From Flavobacterium pectinovorum (GTDB lineage Bacteria; Bacteroidota; Bacteroidia; Flavobacteriales; Flavobacteriaceae): a DNA stretch of 64,000 nucleotides. The DNA lies in assembly GCF_900142715.1 (NCBI RefSeq), contig NZ_FRBX01000003.1, positions 558,001-622,000 on the forward strand, in the 5' to 3' direction. Positions 17,548 through 25,362 of this stretch are shown here, piece by piece. The translations under genes were made by a program, and so were the position numbers. How positions within the stretch are numbered: the first letter of the stretch is position 1; every line of letters begins with the position of its first letter. The notes below the pieces were generated by a model. The model was not told where the DNA came from. It did not search any database and worked only from the letters and a program-made list of their open reading frames with translations.

Positions 17548-18834
17548 ATGATGAAAAATAATTTTCTAAAAACCTTCGGATTAGCTTTAATTTTTTCTGT
17601 AGTCGCTTGTAACGCGCAGGAAAGAATTACGGTAAAAGGAACGCAATTTTATAAAGGCGACAAACCATATGCCTACATTGGAACCAATTATTGGTACGGA
17701 AGTTTGCTGGCTTCAAAAAAAGTGGGCGACCGAAAAAGATTGCTTCGCGAACTGGATTTCATGCAAAAAAATGGTATTGATAATTTGCGTATTCTGGTTG
17801 GTGCCGATGGTGGAAAATACGATTTTACGGTTCGTCCGGCATTACAATACGAGCAGGGAAAATATGATGATGATTTGCTTGACGGATTGGATTTTTTGAT
17901 TGCTGAAATGAGCAAACGTAAAATGTATGCGGTTTTGTATTTGACGAATAACTGGGAATGGTCTGGCGGAATGTCGCAATATCTGGAGTGGAATGGCAAA
18001 GGCACAATTCCGGTTCCGAATATTGCTCCAAATACCTGGCCTCAATTTATGTCGTATACCGAACAATTTCATAGTTGTGAACCTTGTATGAAAGCTCTGG
18101 AAGATCATGTAAAATTTATTATTGGAAGAACAAATCAATATTCTAAAAAGAAATATAACGAAGACAACACCATTATGGCGTGGCAGGTTGGAAATGAACC
18201 AAGACTTTTTACAGTAGAAAACGAAGCAAAATTTACGATTTGGCTAAATAATATTGTGAATTTGATTGATAGCTTAGATAAAAACCATTTGGTTTCGACT
18301 GGTTCTGAGGGAAAAAACAGTTCGAATGACAGCATGGAAATTTTTGAACGCACACACCAGAATCAGAATATCGATTATTTGACGATGCATATTTGGCCTA
18401 AAAACTGGAATTGGTTTAAAGCAGAAAATGCTGAAGCCACAATACCAAAAACAATCGAAAATGCTGGGAAATATATTGACGATCATATTAAGGTGGCTAA
18501 TAATTTGAAAAGACCGATTATTATTGAAGAATTTGGTTTACCAAGAGAAAATGAAAATTTGAATGCGGGCGCTTCTTCTCTTTATCGCGATCAATTTTAC
18601 AGTTATATTTTTGAAAGAGTTCTTGAAAGTCATAAAAATGGCGGTCCTTTACAAGCAGCAAATTTCTGGGGATACGGCGGTGAAGGAAAAGCGGTCAACG
18701 AAACTGGCAAATGGAATCCCGGCGAACCGCTAACAACAGATCCTCCGCAAGAACCACAAGGATTGAATTCTGTTTTTAATGGAGATAAATCGACTTTGGA
18801 AATTGTAAAAAAATACAATAAACAATTGAAGTAG
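17548..18834 (+). CDS. GH5_7 endo-beta-1,4-mannanase
   Basis: The 428-residue protein has a lipobox VVAC (Cys21). It shows GH5_7 landmarks: FYKGDKPYAYIGTNYWYG, LDFMQKNGIDNLRILVG, acid/base E217 in WQVGNEPRLF, THMHIWPKNWNW-like at 279-289, and the nucleophile E328 in IIIEEFGLPRE. The C-terminal FWGYGGEGK and GEPLTTDPPQEPQGLNSVF segments are also typical of this subfamily. It adds an endo-mannanase to the two GH26 enzymes. Its leader holds RNA-like element A, and GH97 follows after 104 bases. Alternative starts are ATG 17548 or 17551. Confidence 0.93.
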   Translation: MMKNNFLKTFGLALIFSVVACNAQERITVKGTQFYKGDKPYAYIGTNYWYGSLLASKKVGDRKRLLRELDFMQKNGIDNLRILVGADGGKYDFTVRPALQYEQGKYDDDLLDGLDFLIAEMSKRKMYAVLYLTNNWEWSGGMSQYLEWNGKGTIPVPNIAPNTWPQFMSYTEQFHSCEPCMKALEDHVKFIIGRTNQYSKKKYNEDNTIMAWQVGNEPRLFTVENEAKFTIWLNNIVNLIDSLDKNHLVSTGSEGKNSSNDSMEIFERTHQNQNIDYLTMHIWPKNWNWFKAENAEATIPKTIENAGKYIDDHIKVANNLKRPIIIEEFGLPRENENLNAGASSLYRDQFYSYIFERVLESHKNGGPLQAANFWGYGGEGKAVNETGKWNPGEPLTTDPPQEPQGLNSVFNGDKSTLEIVKKYNKQLK

Positions 18835-18846
18835 TTAAAATTTTAA

Positions 18847-18923
18847 ACCATATAAGTTCATTTAAGAGATTATAAGCTGAACTTTGCGCTATTAATTACA
18901 TGAACTTATATCACTTATATGGT
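18847..18923. repeat. ACCATATAAGT palindromic repeat, copy 1
   Basis: An inverted repeat with outer arms ACCATATAAGT and ACTTATATGGT lies between GH5_7 and GH97. The left arm lacks a 9-base block that is present in the right arm. The right arm reads ATGAACTTATATCACTTATA, which creates an in-frame ATG at 18900 upstream of the true GH97 start. A second copy lies at 41321-41420. Confidence 0.85.
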
Positions 18924-18938
18924 GAAAAATATTCCAAT

Positions 18939-20918
18939 ATGAAAAATCTATTTGTTCTTTTTTGTTTCTTTTTCTTAAACCTTTCTTTTTCACAGAAGAA
19001 ACAAGACTTTATTTTAAAATCTCCTGATGGAAAAATTGAGGTTAAAATTGCTGTAAATGATAAAATTTCGTGGACTATTTCACATGAAAAAGATTTGATT
19101 TTGGCACCTTCTGAAATGTCTATGACTTTAGAAGGAAATACTGTTTTAGGAAAAAATGCTGTAGTTATAAATTCGAAAAAAGAAAGTGTTGATGCTTCAT
19201 TTGAAACTCCGTTTTACAAAAAGAAATCGGTTCAAAATAAATACAATCAACTGGTTTTAGATTTTAAAAATGATTTTAGTATTGAATATCGTGCTTTTGA
19301 TGATGGCGCTGCGTATCGTTTTATAACGAAAAAGAAAAAACAAATTACAGTTCAATCAGAAGAAGTTGTTTTGAATTTCGATCAGGATTACAATACTTTA
19401 ATGCCGTATGTTCGTGATTTAAGAAATCCGAAAGATCCATTTATTTCATCGTTTGAATCGCATTATGAGAACAAAAAAATAAGCGAATTTGCAAAAGATA
19501 CTTTGGCCTTTCTACCTTTTTTAATTGATTATAAAAACCATAAAAAAGCGGTATTTCTTGAGGCGAATTTAGAAGATTATCCGGGTTTATTTGTAACGAA
19601 TAATAGTTCTAAATCTGGTTTTGAATCACGCTTTTCTAAATATCCGTTGAAAGAAACAAACGGTGGATTTAACAACCTCAACAAATTAATTACCGAAAGA
19701 GCTGATTATTTGGTTAAAACCAAAGGAACCCGAACTTTTCCGTGGAGAGCGATTGTGATTTCTGAAAATGATTCGGCTTTAGCCAATAATGATATGGTTC
19801 AAAAATTATCCGAACCATCAAAAATAAAAGACGTTTCGTGGATAAAACCCGGAAAAGTAGCCTGGGATTGGTGGAACGACTGGAACATTTATAATATCGA
19901 TTTCAAAGCCGGAATCAATACCCAAACGTATAAATATTACATTGATTTTGCCTCAAAAAACAAAGTCGAATATGTGGTTTTGGATGAAGGCTGGAGTATA
20001 GAAACCGACATTATGAAACACAATCCTAATATAGATTTAGAAGCTTTAATCGCCTACGCGAAAGAACGAAACGTTGGTATTATTTTGTGGAGTTCGTGGA
20101 TGGCGTTAAATAATAACATTGATGGTATTTTTGAGAATTACGCCAAACTCGGAATCAAAGGTTTTAAAGTTGATTTTATTGATCGTGATGATGCCAAAAT
20201 GGTAAATTCAGTTTATGATATTGCTCAAAAAGCAGCGAATCATAAATTACTTTTGGATTTTCACGGCATGTACAAACCAACCGGAATTCAGAGAACTTAT
20301 CCGAATATTCTAAATTTTGAAGGCGTAAAAGGATTAGAAAACAATAAATGGACACCAAACGACGATGTTCCGTTATACGATACAACAATTCCATTTATCA
20401 GAATGATGGCCGGTCCAATGGATTACACACCGGGCGCCATGCGAAATGCTACAAAAAGCGAATTCAAACCGAGTCATTCTAATCCGGTAAGTCAGGGAAC
20501 AAGATGTCATCAGCTGGCATTGTACACTATTTTTGAAGCGCCTTTGCAAATGATGGCTGATAGTCCAACGGCTTATATGAAGGAACAGGAAAGCACTGAT
20601 TTTATTGCTAAAGTTCCGACTACTTTTGATGAAACAGTTTCCTTAAATGGCGAAGTTGGAAAGTTTGTAACAATTGCCAGAAGAAAAGCAAACACCTGGT
20701 ATTTAGCCTCCATTACCAACTGGGATTCACGAGAAATTACAATTGATTTTTCTTTCCTCGAAAAAGGCAAAAAATTCGAAGCCGAAATTTTCTCTGACGG
20801 TTTAAATGCTGATAAAGCTGCAAACGATTATAAAAGAGAAATTATTACCGTTGATTCGACAACGAAGCTAACATATCGTTTGGCAAGTGGCGGTGGTTTG
20901 GCTATTATTATAAAATAA
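18939..20918 (+). CDS. GH97 alpha-galactosidase (retaining type)
   Basis: I place the start at ATG 18939, giving 659 residues with a clean signal peptide (MKNLFVLFCFFFLNLSFSQ). An in-frame ATG at 18900 lies inside a repeat and would spoil the signal. GH97 landmarks are DGAAYRF, FPWRAIVI, KPGKVAWDWWNDWN and EYVVLDEGW. KVDFIDRDD places an aspartate at D412, as in retaining alpha-galactosidases of the family; inverting SusB-type enzymes lack it. The enzyme would remove alpha-galactose from galactomannan fragments, overlapping GH27. It is the last gene of the plus-strand arm and is followed by a terminator. Confidence 0.9.
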   Translation: MKNLFVLFCFFFLNLSFSQKKQDFILKSPDGKIEVKIAVNDKISWTISHEKDLILAPSEMSMTLEGNTVLGKNAVVINSKKESVDASFETPFYKKKSVQNKYNQLVLDFKNDFSIEYRAFDDGAAYRFITKKKKQITVQSEEVVLNFDQDYNTLMPYVRDLRNPKDPFISSFESHYENKKISEFAKDTLAFLPFLIDYKNHKKAVFLEANLEDYPGLFVTNNSSKSGFESRFSKYPLKETNGGFNNLNKLITERADYLVKTKGTRTFPWRAIVISENDSALANNDMVQKLSEPSKIKDVSWIKPGKVAWDWWNDWNIYNIDFKAGINTQTYKYYIDFASKNKVEYVVLDEGWSIETDIMKHNPNIDLEALIAYAKERNVGIILWSSWMALNNNIDGIFENYAKLGIKGFKVDFIDRDDAKMVNSVYDIAQKAANHKLLLDFHGMYKPTGIQRTYPNILNFEGVKGLENNKWTPNDDVPLYDTTIPFIRMMAGPMDYTPGAMRNATKSEFKPSHSNPVSQGTRCHQLALYTIFEAPLQMMADSPTAYMKEQESTDFIAKVPTTFDETVSLNGEVGKFVTIARRKANTWYLASITNWDSREITIDFSFLEKGKKFEAEIFSDGLNADKAANDYKREIITVDSTTKLTYRLASGGGLAIIIK

Positions 20919-20946
20919 ATAGAAAATCCGTATTCTATGCTTTTTC

Positions 20947-20979
20947 AAACCCGACATGTTTTTAAAACCTGTCGGGTTT
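20947..20979 (+). terminator. Intrinsic terminator after GH97
   Basis: A 10-bp stem AAACCCGACA/TGTCGGGTTT with a 13-base loop is followed by ACGATTTTTTAAT. It lies 29 bases after the GH97 stop and closes the plus-strand mannan arm. Confidence 0.8.
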
Positions 20980-21002
20980 ACGATTTTTTAATCCCACAAA
21001 AA

Positions 21003-21103
21003 AACTGGACTAAAGTCCAGCTCTACAATATGGATCGAGCCAAAGGCTCTTTTACAGTTCCGAAGGAACAAATTATATTGTAGGGCTGGACTTCAGTCCA
21101 GTT
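21003..21103. repeat. Four-hairpin palindromic element
   Basis: The 101-base element has outer inverted arms, each itself a small palindrome: CTGGACTAAAGTCCAG (21005-21020) and CTGGACTTCAGTCCAG (21086-21101), with CTACAATAT/ATATTGTAG inside. Between them lie GAGCCAAAGGCTC (21037-21049) and GTTCCGAAGGAAC (21057-21069). It can fold as a cloverleaf or as four separate hairpins. It resembles REP-type elements mobilised by single-strand transposases, but no such transposase is in the window. Confidence 0.85.
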
Positions 21104-21121
21104 TAGATTATGTATTGGAAA

Positions 21122-22078
21122 TTAAGATAATATCTTTTCAATCGCATTCAATTCATCTTGTTTAAATTCCATGCTTTGTAAACAATCAATATTATTATTT
21201 AATTGACGTACAGAACTTGCTCCAATTAAAACCGACGTAATTCGTTTGTCTTTTTGCAACCATGCCAAAGCCATTTGTGCTAAAGATTGATTTCTATTTT
21301 TAGCAATTTCATTCAGCTGAACTAATTTCTGAATTCTTTCTGCCGTAACCTCATTTTCTTTTAAATGTCCGTTTGGGTTATGTGCTCTTGAGTTCTCTGG
21401 AATTCCGTTTAGGTATTTATCTGTCAAAAGCCCTTGTGCCAGAGGCGAAAATGCAATACAGCCTACTCCTTTTTCTTCCAAAACATCCAATAAACCATTT
21501 TCTACCCAACGTTCCAGCATAGAATATTTTGCCTGATGAATCAAACACGGCGTTCCTAATTGTTTTAAAACATCGACTGCAACACGCGTTTGCTCTGCCG
21601 AATAATTACTTATACCAACATACAATGCTTTTCCGCTTCTTACGGCGTAATCTAAAGCCTGCATGGTTTCTTCAATTGGCGTTTCGGGATCTGGTCTATG
21701 CGAATAAAAAATATCGACATAATCGACCTTCATTCTTTTTAAACTTTGATCTAAACTTGACAGCAAATATTTTCGGGAACCCCAATCGCCATAAGGTCCA
21801 TCCCACATGGTGTAACCGGCTTTTGTTGAAATTATGATTTCGTCACGCAGATTTCCCTGAAAATTATGCCAAAGGATTTTACCAAAATTATTTTCCGCAG
21901 AACCTGGAACGGGTCCGTAATTATTAGCTAAATCAAAATGGGTAATTCCTTTATCAAAAGCCTCTACTGCAATACTTTCAGCATTATCAAAATTATCTAC
22001 AGAACCGAAGTTATGCCATAGTCCTAAAGAAATTTCAGGTAATAATAATCCGCTTTTTCCGCATCTGTTATATTTCAT
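21122..22078 (-). CDS. Aldo/keto reductase (YghZ-like)
   Basis: The 318-residue cytoplasmic protein shows the AKR pattern: FDLANNYGPVPGSAE with catalytic Asp and Tyr, STKAG with the Lys, and YSHRPDPETPIEE with the His. GISNYSAEQ and the NADPH-binding end SVLIGASSVRQLNNN follow. It most resembles L-glyceraldehyde-3-phosphate reductase/YghZ-type enzymes, which reduce aldehydes with NADPH. It faces the mannan arm convergently, with a terminator and a repeat between, so a link to mannan use is not implied. Confidence 0.88.
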   Translation of the reverse strand: MKYNRCGKSGLLLPEISLGLWHNFGSVDNFDNAESIAVEAFDKGITHFDLANNYGPVPGSAENNFGKILWHNFQGNLRDEIIISTKAGYTMWDGPYGDWGSRKYLLSSLDQSLKRMKVDYVDIFYSHRPDPETPIEETMQALDYAVRSGKALYVGISNYSAEQTRVAVDVLKQLGTPCLIHQAKYSMLERWVENGLLDVLEEKGVGCIAFSPLAQGLLTDKYLNGIPENSRAHNPNGHLKENEVTAERIQKLVQLNEIAKNRNQSLAQMALAWLQKDKRITSVLIGASSVRQLNNNIDCLQSMEFKQDELNAIEKILS

Positions 22079-22274
22079 TGTTTTAATTTATAGGTTGTAG
22101 TTTTAATAGATTTTAAAAATACAAAAAACTCCCGAAGTTTTGCCACAAAGACACTAAGACGCTAAGCTTTTTATTCAAATTAAAAATCGCCACGAATTCA
22201 CGAATTAATTGTTTAAAAATTCATGGAGAAAAATAAACTACAATAATTAAAAATCTAATTCGTTTTTAATATTT

Positions 22275-22282
22275 TAAATTTG
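22275..22282 (+). promoter_or_regulatory. Candidate -7 element (TAAATTTG) for the DUF433 gene
   Basis: TAAATTTG matches TAnnTTTG and ends 16 bases before the ATG. The -33 region is not convincing. Confidence 0.4.
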
Positions 22283-22298
22283 TTTAAATAATAAAACT

Positions 22299-22502
22299 AT
22301 GGAAAATAGATCCCAAAATTTAATTTCGATAAACCCAGATATCAGATTTGGCAAACCTACAATTACAGGAACCAGAATTTGTGTTTCAGATATTCTTTTG
22401 TGGTTGTTAAAAGGAATGTCTTTTGATGAAATTATTGAAGATTTTCCTCAATTAAAAAAAGAACATATTCTTGCTGCTCTGGTCTTTGCTTCTCAAATAT
22501 AA
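22299..22502 (+). CDS. DUF433 domain protein, orphan antitoxin-like
   Basis: The 67-residue protein matches the DUF433 pattern: ISINPDIRFGKPTITGTRICVSDILLWLLKGMSFDEIIEDFPQL-type with PxIxGTRI and a winged-helix-like body. These proteins usually act as antitoxins or DNA-binding partners of a PIN-like DUF5615 toxin encoded just downstream. Here the 162 bases downstream hold only palindromes and the 3' end of GH3, so no partner is present. The gene sits alone inside an inverted-repeat bracket. Function as a solitary regulator or a relic is open. Confidence 0.85.
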   Translation: MENRSQNLISINPDIRFGKPTITGTRICVSDILLWLLKGMSFDEIIEDFPQLKKEHILAALVFASQI

Positions 22503-22509
22503 TAACTCT

Positions 22510-22564
22510 CGCAGATTTTGCAGATTTAGGAGATAAAAAATCTGTCGAATCTGCTAAATCTGCG
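22510..22564. repeat. GCAGATT palindrome downstream of DUF433
   Basis: Two 25-base arms beginning CGCAGATTT pair at about 20 of 25 positions around a short A-rich loop. It begins 8 bases after the DUF433 stop and may end its transcript. Confidence 0.7.
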
Positions 22565-22664
22565 CGAAAAAAAAATCGCCAAAAATTCACGAATTTTTAA
22601 ACAATCAATTCGTGAATTCGTGGCGAAAAAAAAACTTCGCGTCTTAGCGCCTTCGCGGCAAAAC

Positions 22665-24962
22665 CTATTCTTTTATCTCAAAACCACTTTCCAAACCTTT
22701 ATCAGAACTTCCTCCAACCATAATTTTAAAAGTTCCAGGCTCAACTAAATAATTTCCTTCATTATCATAAAAACCAAGTTCTTTATTGGTTAAAGTAAAA
22801 GTTACCGTTTTAGTTTCTCCTTTTTTCAGGTTTACCAATTCAAAACCTTTTAATTCTTTTATTGGGCGAACTATACTGGCAAATTCATCGTGAATATATA
22901 ATTGTACTACTTCTTTTCCATCATAATTTCCAGAGTTGGTAACGGCAACGCTAACCTGAACATTTTCTCCTTTGGCAAAAGCCGTTTTATTTATTTTTAA
23001 ATCTTTATAATCGAATTTGGTATAACTCAATCCAAAACCAAACGGAAATTGAGGCGTTTTCTCCACATCCATATAATGCGACCAAAACACGTTTTTATCA
23101 CTGTCAATTGGTCTTCCTGTGCTGTATTTGTTGTAATAAATCGGCACCTGACCTACATTTCTCGGAAACGACATTGGCAGTTTTCCACTCGGGTTATAAT
23201 CTCCATATAAAACCTGCGCCACGGCATTTCCGGTTTGAGTTCCCAATTGCCAAGCTTCAACAATTGCAGGAACATGTTCTGCAGCCCACGGAATACTCAA
23301 CGGACGTCCATTATTTAAAACCAAAACTATATTCGGATTCACTTTATAAATTTCTTCTAATAATTCTTGTTGTAATCCCGGCAAATTCAAATCTGTTCTG
23401 CTTCTTCCCTCACCGCTTTGAAAACCGTATTCTCCCAAAACCATAACCACAACATCAGCATTTTTCGCTGCAGTTTTTGCTGCTTCAAATCCGCTTTTAT
23501 CTGTTGTATTAAAAACTGTTTCTGTCAGGAAAGTAGCTTTTTGAGATAATAAATCGACACCTTTTTCAAAAGTTAATTGATTGTCTTTATATTGCTGCAT
23601 TCCTTCTAAAACCGAAACCGCCGTATTATCATCAGCCGCAATTCTCCAGCTTCCAAGCGGACTATTTTTATCATTTGCCAAAGTCCCAATCAAAGCAATT
23701 TTTTGTCCTGATTTCTTTAGCGGAAGCAAATTCTTTTCGTTTTTCAACAATACAATCGACTTTTTGGCCATGTCTAAAACGCCTTCATTGTTTGCTTTAC
23801 TTCCCACAACTTCTTTTTCGCGTTTCTCGTCACAATATCGGTACGGATCATCAAATAATCCCAATTCAAATTTCACGCGAAGAATTCTGCGAACGGCATC
23901 ATCAACCAAAGCTTCTTTTATTTTTCCTTCTTTTACCAAACCAGTCAATTTCGCTACATACAGATACGATTCCATATCCATGTCAGAACCTGCAATTACG
24001 GCTTTTGCCGTTGCATCGGCTTCGTCTTTTGCGTAACCGTGGGCGATCATTTCGCGAATCGAAGCATAATCAGAAATTACAAATCCGTCAAACTTCCATT
24101 TTCCCTTTAAAATATCTCTTTGCAGAAAAACATTTCCCGTTGCCGGAACGCCATTCAACGTATTAAATGAATTCATAAACGTACGAACTCCAGCCTCTAC
24201 TGTAGCTTCAAAAGGTGGCAAAACAGAGTTGTACAACTTAGAATTACTAATATCTACAATATTATATTCCAATCCTGCTTCAACATAACCATACGCTGCA
24301 AAGTGTTTTGCGCAGGCCGCAATCGTATTTACTTTAGCCAAATCAGCGGTTGTTTCACCCTGAAAACCTTTTACCCTTGCGTAACCCACTTTGCTTCCTA
24401 AATACGGATCTTCCCCCGCACCTTCCATCACACGCCCCCAACGCGCATCGTTTGCAACATCGACATTAGGTCCAAATGTCCAGTTTATTCCAGATGCCGA
24501 AGCCTCATCAGCAGCAATCGCCGCCGATTTTTTAATCGCTTCTAAATCCCAACTCGCCGCTTCTGCCAGCGGAATCGGACTTAACGTTTTATAACCATGA
24601 ATAACATCAAAACCAATGATAAGCGGAATTCCTAAACGGGTTTCTTCAACCGCAATTTTCTGTACAGCACGAACTTCTTTTACACCACGAACGGTTAGCA
24701 TCGATCCAACCCATCCTTTTCGCAAATGTTCATATTTTAATTCGGCTGTTCCGCCTTTTGGAGCTGGTCCTGTTACATCCCAAAATCCATTATATTGGTT
24801 CATTTGCCCCACTTTTTCTTCCAGCGTCATCAAAGGCAAAAGCAAATCGATACGTTGTTCTATGGTTTTATTTTTATCTAAATAAGGTTTTTTCTGTGCA
24901 TTCATATTTCCAACTGTAAACAGGGCAAAAACCCCAATAGTTATTATTTTTTTATTTTTCAT
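22665..24962 (-). CDS. GH3 beta-glucosidase (BglX-like)
   Basis: The 765-residue protein has a signal peptide (ending NMNAQ, about 22). The GH3 N-terminal barrel follows (GIPLIIGFDVIHGYKT, NWTFGPNVDVANDARWGRVMEG, ACAKHFAAYG), with nucleophile D298 in FVISDYASI. The middle alpha/beta sandwich contains VLGEYGFQSGEGRSRTDLNLPG, and the C-terminus is a fibronectin-III-like domain (YDGKEVVQLYIHD). This is the periplasmic BglX architecture and length. It would remove terminal beta-glucose from glucomannan or other beta-glucan oligosaccharides. RNA-like element B lies in sense directly upstream. Confidence 0.93.
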   Translation of the reverse strand: MKNKKIITIGVFALFTVGNMNAQKKPYLDKNKTIEQRIDLLLPLMTLEEKVGQMNQYNGFWDVTGPAPKGGTAELKYEHLRKGWVGSMLTVRGVKEVRAVQKIAVEETRLGIPLIIGFDVIHGYKTLSPIPLAEAASWDLEAIKKSAAIAADEASASGINWTFGPNVDVANDARWGRVMEGAGEDPYLGSKVGYARVKGFQGETTADLAKVNTIAACAKHFAAYGYVEAGLEYNIVDISNSKLYNSVLPPFEATVEAGVRTFMNSFNTLNGVPATGNVFLQRDILKGKWKFDGFVISDYASIREMIAHGYAKDEADATAKAVIAGSDMDMESYLYVAKLTGLVKEGKIKEALVDDAVRRILRVKFELGLFDDPYRYCDEKREKEVVGSKANNEGVLDMAKKSIVLLKNEKNLLPLKKSGQKIALIGTLANDKNSPLGSWRIAADDNTAVSVLEGMQQYKDNQLTFEKGVDLLSQKATFLTETVFNTTDKSGFEAAKTAAKNADVVVMVLGEYGFQSGEGRSRTDLNLPGLQQELLEEIYKVNPNIVLVLNNGRPLSIPWAAEHVPAIVEAWQLGTQTGNAVAQVLYGDYNPSGKLPMSFPRNVGQVPIYYNKYSTGRPIDSDKNVFWSHYMDVEKTPQFPFGFGLSYTKFDYKDLKINKTAFAKGENVQVSVAVTNSGNYDGKEVVQLYIHDEFASIVRPIKELKGFELVNLKKGETKTVTFTLTNKELGFYDNEGNYLVEPGTFKIMVGGSSDKGLESGFEIKE

Positions 24963-24984
24963 TGGTTAGTTAGTTTAGTAATTT

Positions 24985-25073
24985 GGGCGTGTCCCTTCGG
25001 GTCGGGCTATTCGCTACAAGTCCTCGCACTTCCTGCGTCAGGCTGTGGGCTTTCCACTGCTATCCCTCACGCG
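24985..25073 (-). ncRNA. Structured RNA-like repeat element B, upstream of GH3
   Basis: On the minus strand it reads GCGTGAGGGATAGCAGTGG, AAAGCCC, a CCTGACGCAGG hairpin, AGGACTTGTAGCG, AATAGCCCGACC and ends GGGACACGCCC. The block order matches element A, and the ends match element D. It lies 22 bases before the GH3 start in sense orientation, so it would be part of the GH3 leader if transcribed. Confidence 0.5.
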
Positions 25074-25132
25074 ATTTACGGTAAACGAGAACTTTTTTAT
25101 TTTCAAAAGAATTCTACTTTATTCACAGTCTT

Positions 25133-25303
25133 GTCATCCTGAGCGTCCCGAAACTTCCGGAGAAGGAACGCAAGTAACTCGACAAAGATTGTCGATTCAG
25201 TATGCGAAGTTTCTAGTGCGATCTCTCCTCTGTCGAGATTGACAAACTTTGTGTTCATCACTTTACGGGACTTCTCCCGAAGTTTCGGGACGCTCAGTCT
25301 GAC
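25133..25303. repeat. GTCATTCC-type long inverted repeat, copy 2
   Basis: Arms at 25133-25165 and 25271-25303 pair at 30 of 33 positions around a loop of 105 bases. The loop carries AAGTAACTCGACAAAGATTG, shared with copy 1 at 17293-17392. It lies between the SASA esterase and GH3 genes, which point the same way. Confidence 0.8.
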
Positions 25304-25362
25304 AAAAAACAAAATAAAATCAGTGACAATCTTTTAAACCCGTAAAATCCGTGGCCAATTCT

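Larger units (their letters stand above)
22138..22663. repeat. Inverted-repeat bracket around the DUF433 gene
   Basis: A 36-base sequence at 22187-22222 recurs inverted at 22591-22626 with one mismatch. Outside it, 22138-22166 and 22635-22663 form a second inverted pair (about 24 of 29 bases, TTTTGCC at the outer ends). Between the arms lies only the DUF433 gene plus another palindrome (22510-22564). The right end stops two bases from the GH3 stop codon. No direct target duplication is evident. The layout resembles a small non-autonomous cassette, but repeat-by-repeat accretion is possible. Confidence 0.7.
24963..25362. other. 400-base gap holding element B and a long inverted repeat
   Basis: The gap separates the GH3 start from the end of the SASA esterase gene. 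It contains RNA-like element B (24985-25073) and GTCATTCC-type inverted repeat copy 2 (25133-25303). Short ORFs here are repeat translations. No standard -7 element for GH3 was recognised. Confidence 0.75.

Noticed and set aside
18900..18938. Upstream ATG extending GH97 by 13 residues
   Set aside because: It lies in the arm of a palindromic repeat and spoils an otherwise clean signal peptide starting at 18939.
22299..22664. DUF433 gene with its toxin partner as a toxin-antitoxin pair
   Set aside because: No DUF5615/PIN-like ORF is found on either strand next to it, so the pair is incomplete.
23581..24166. Antisense ORFs of 151 and 163 codons inside the GH3 gene
   Set aside because: They overlap a well-conserved GH3 coding sequence, have no family features and are shadow frames.
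25045..25312. Short ORFs in the gap upstream of GH3
   Set aside because: They are translations of element B and the long inverted repeat.
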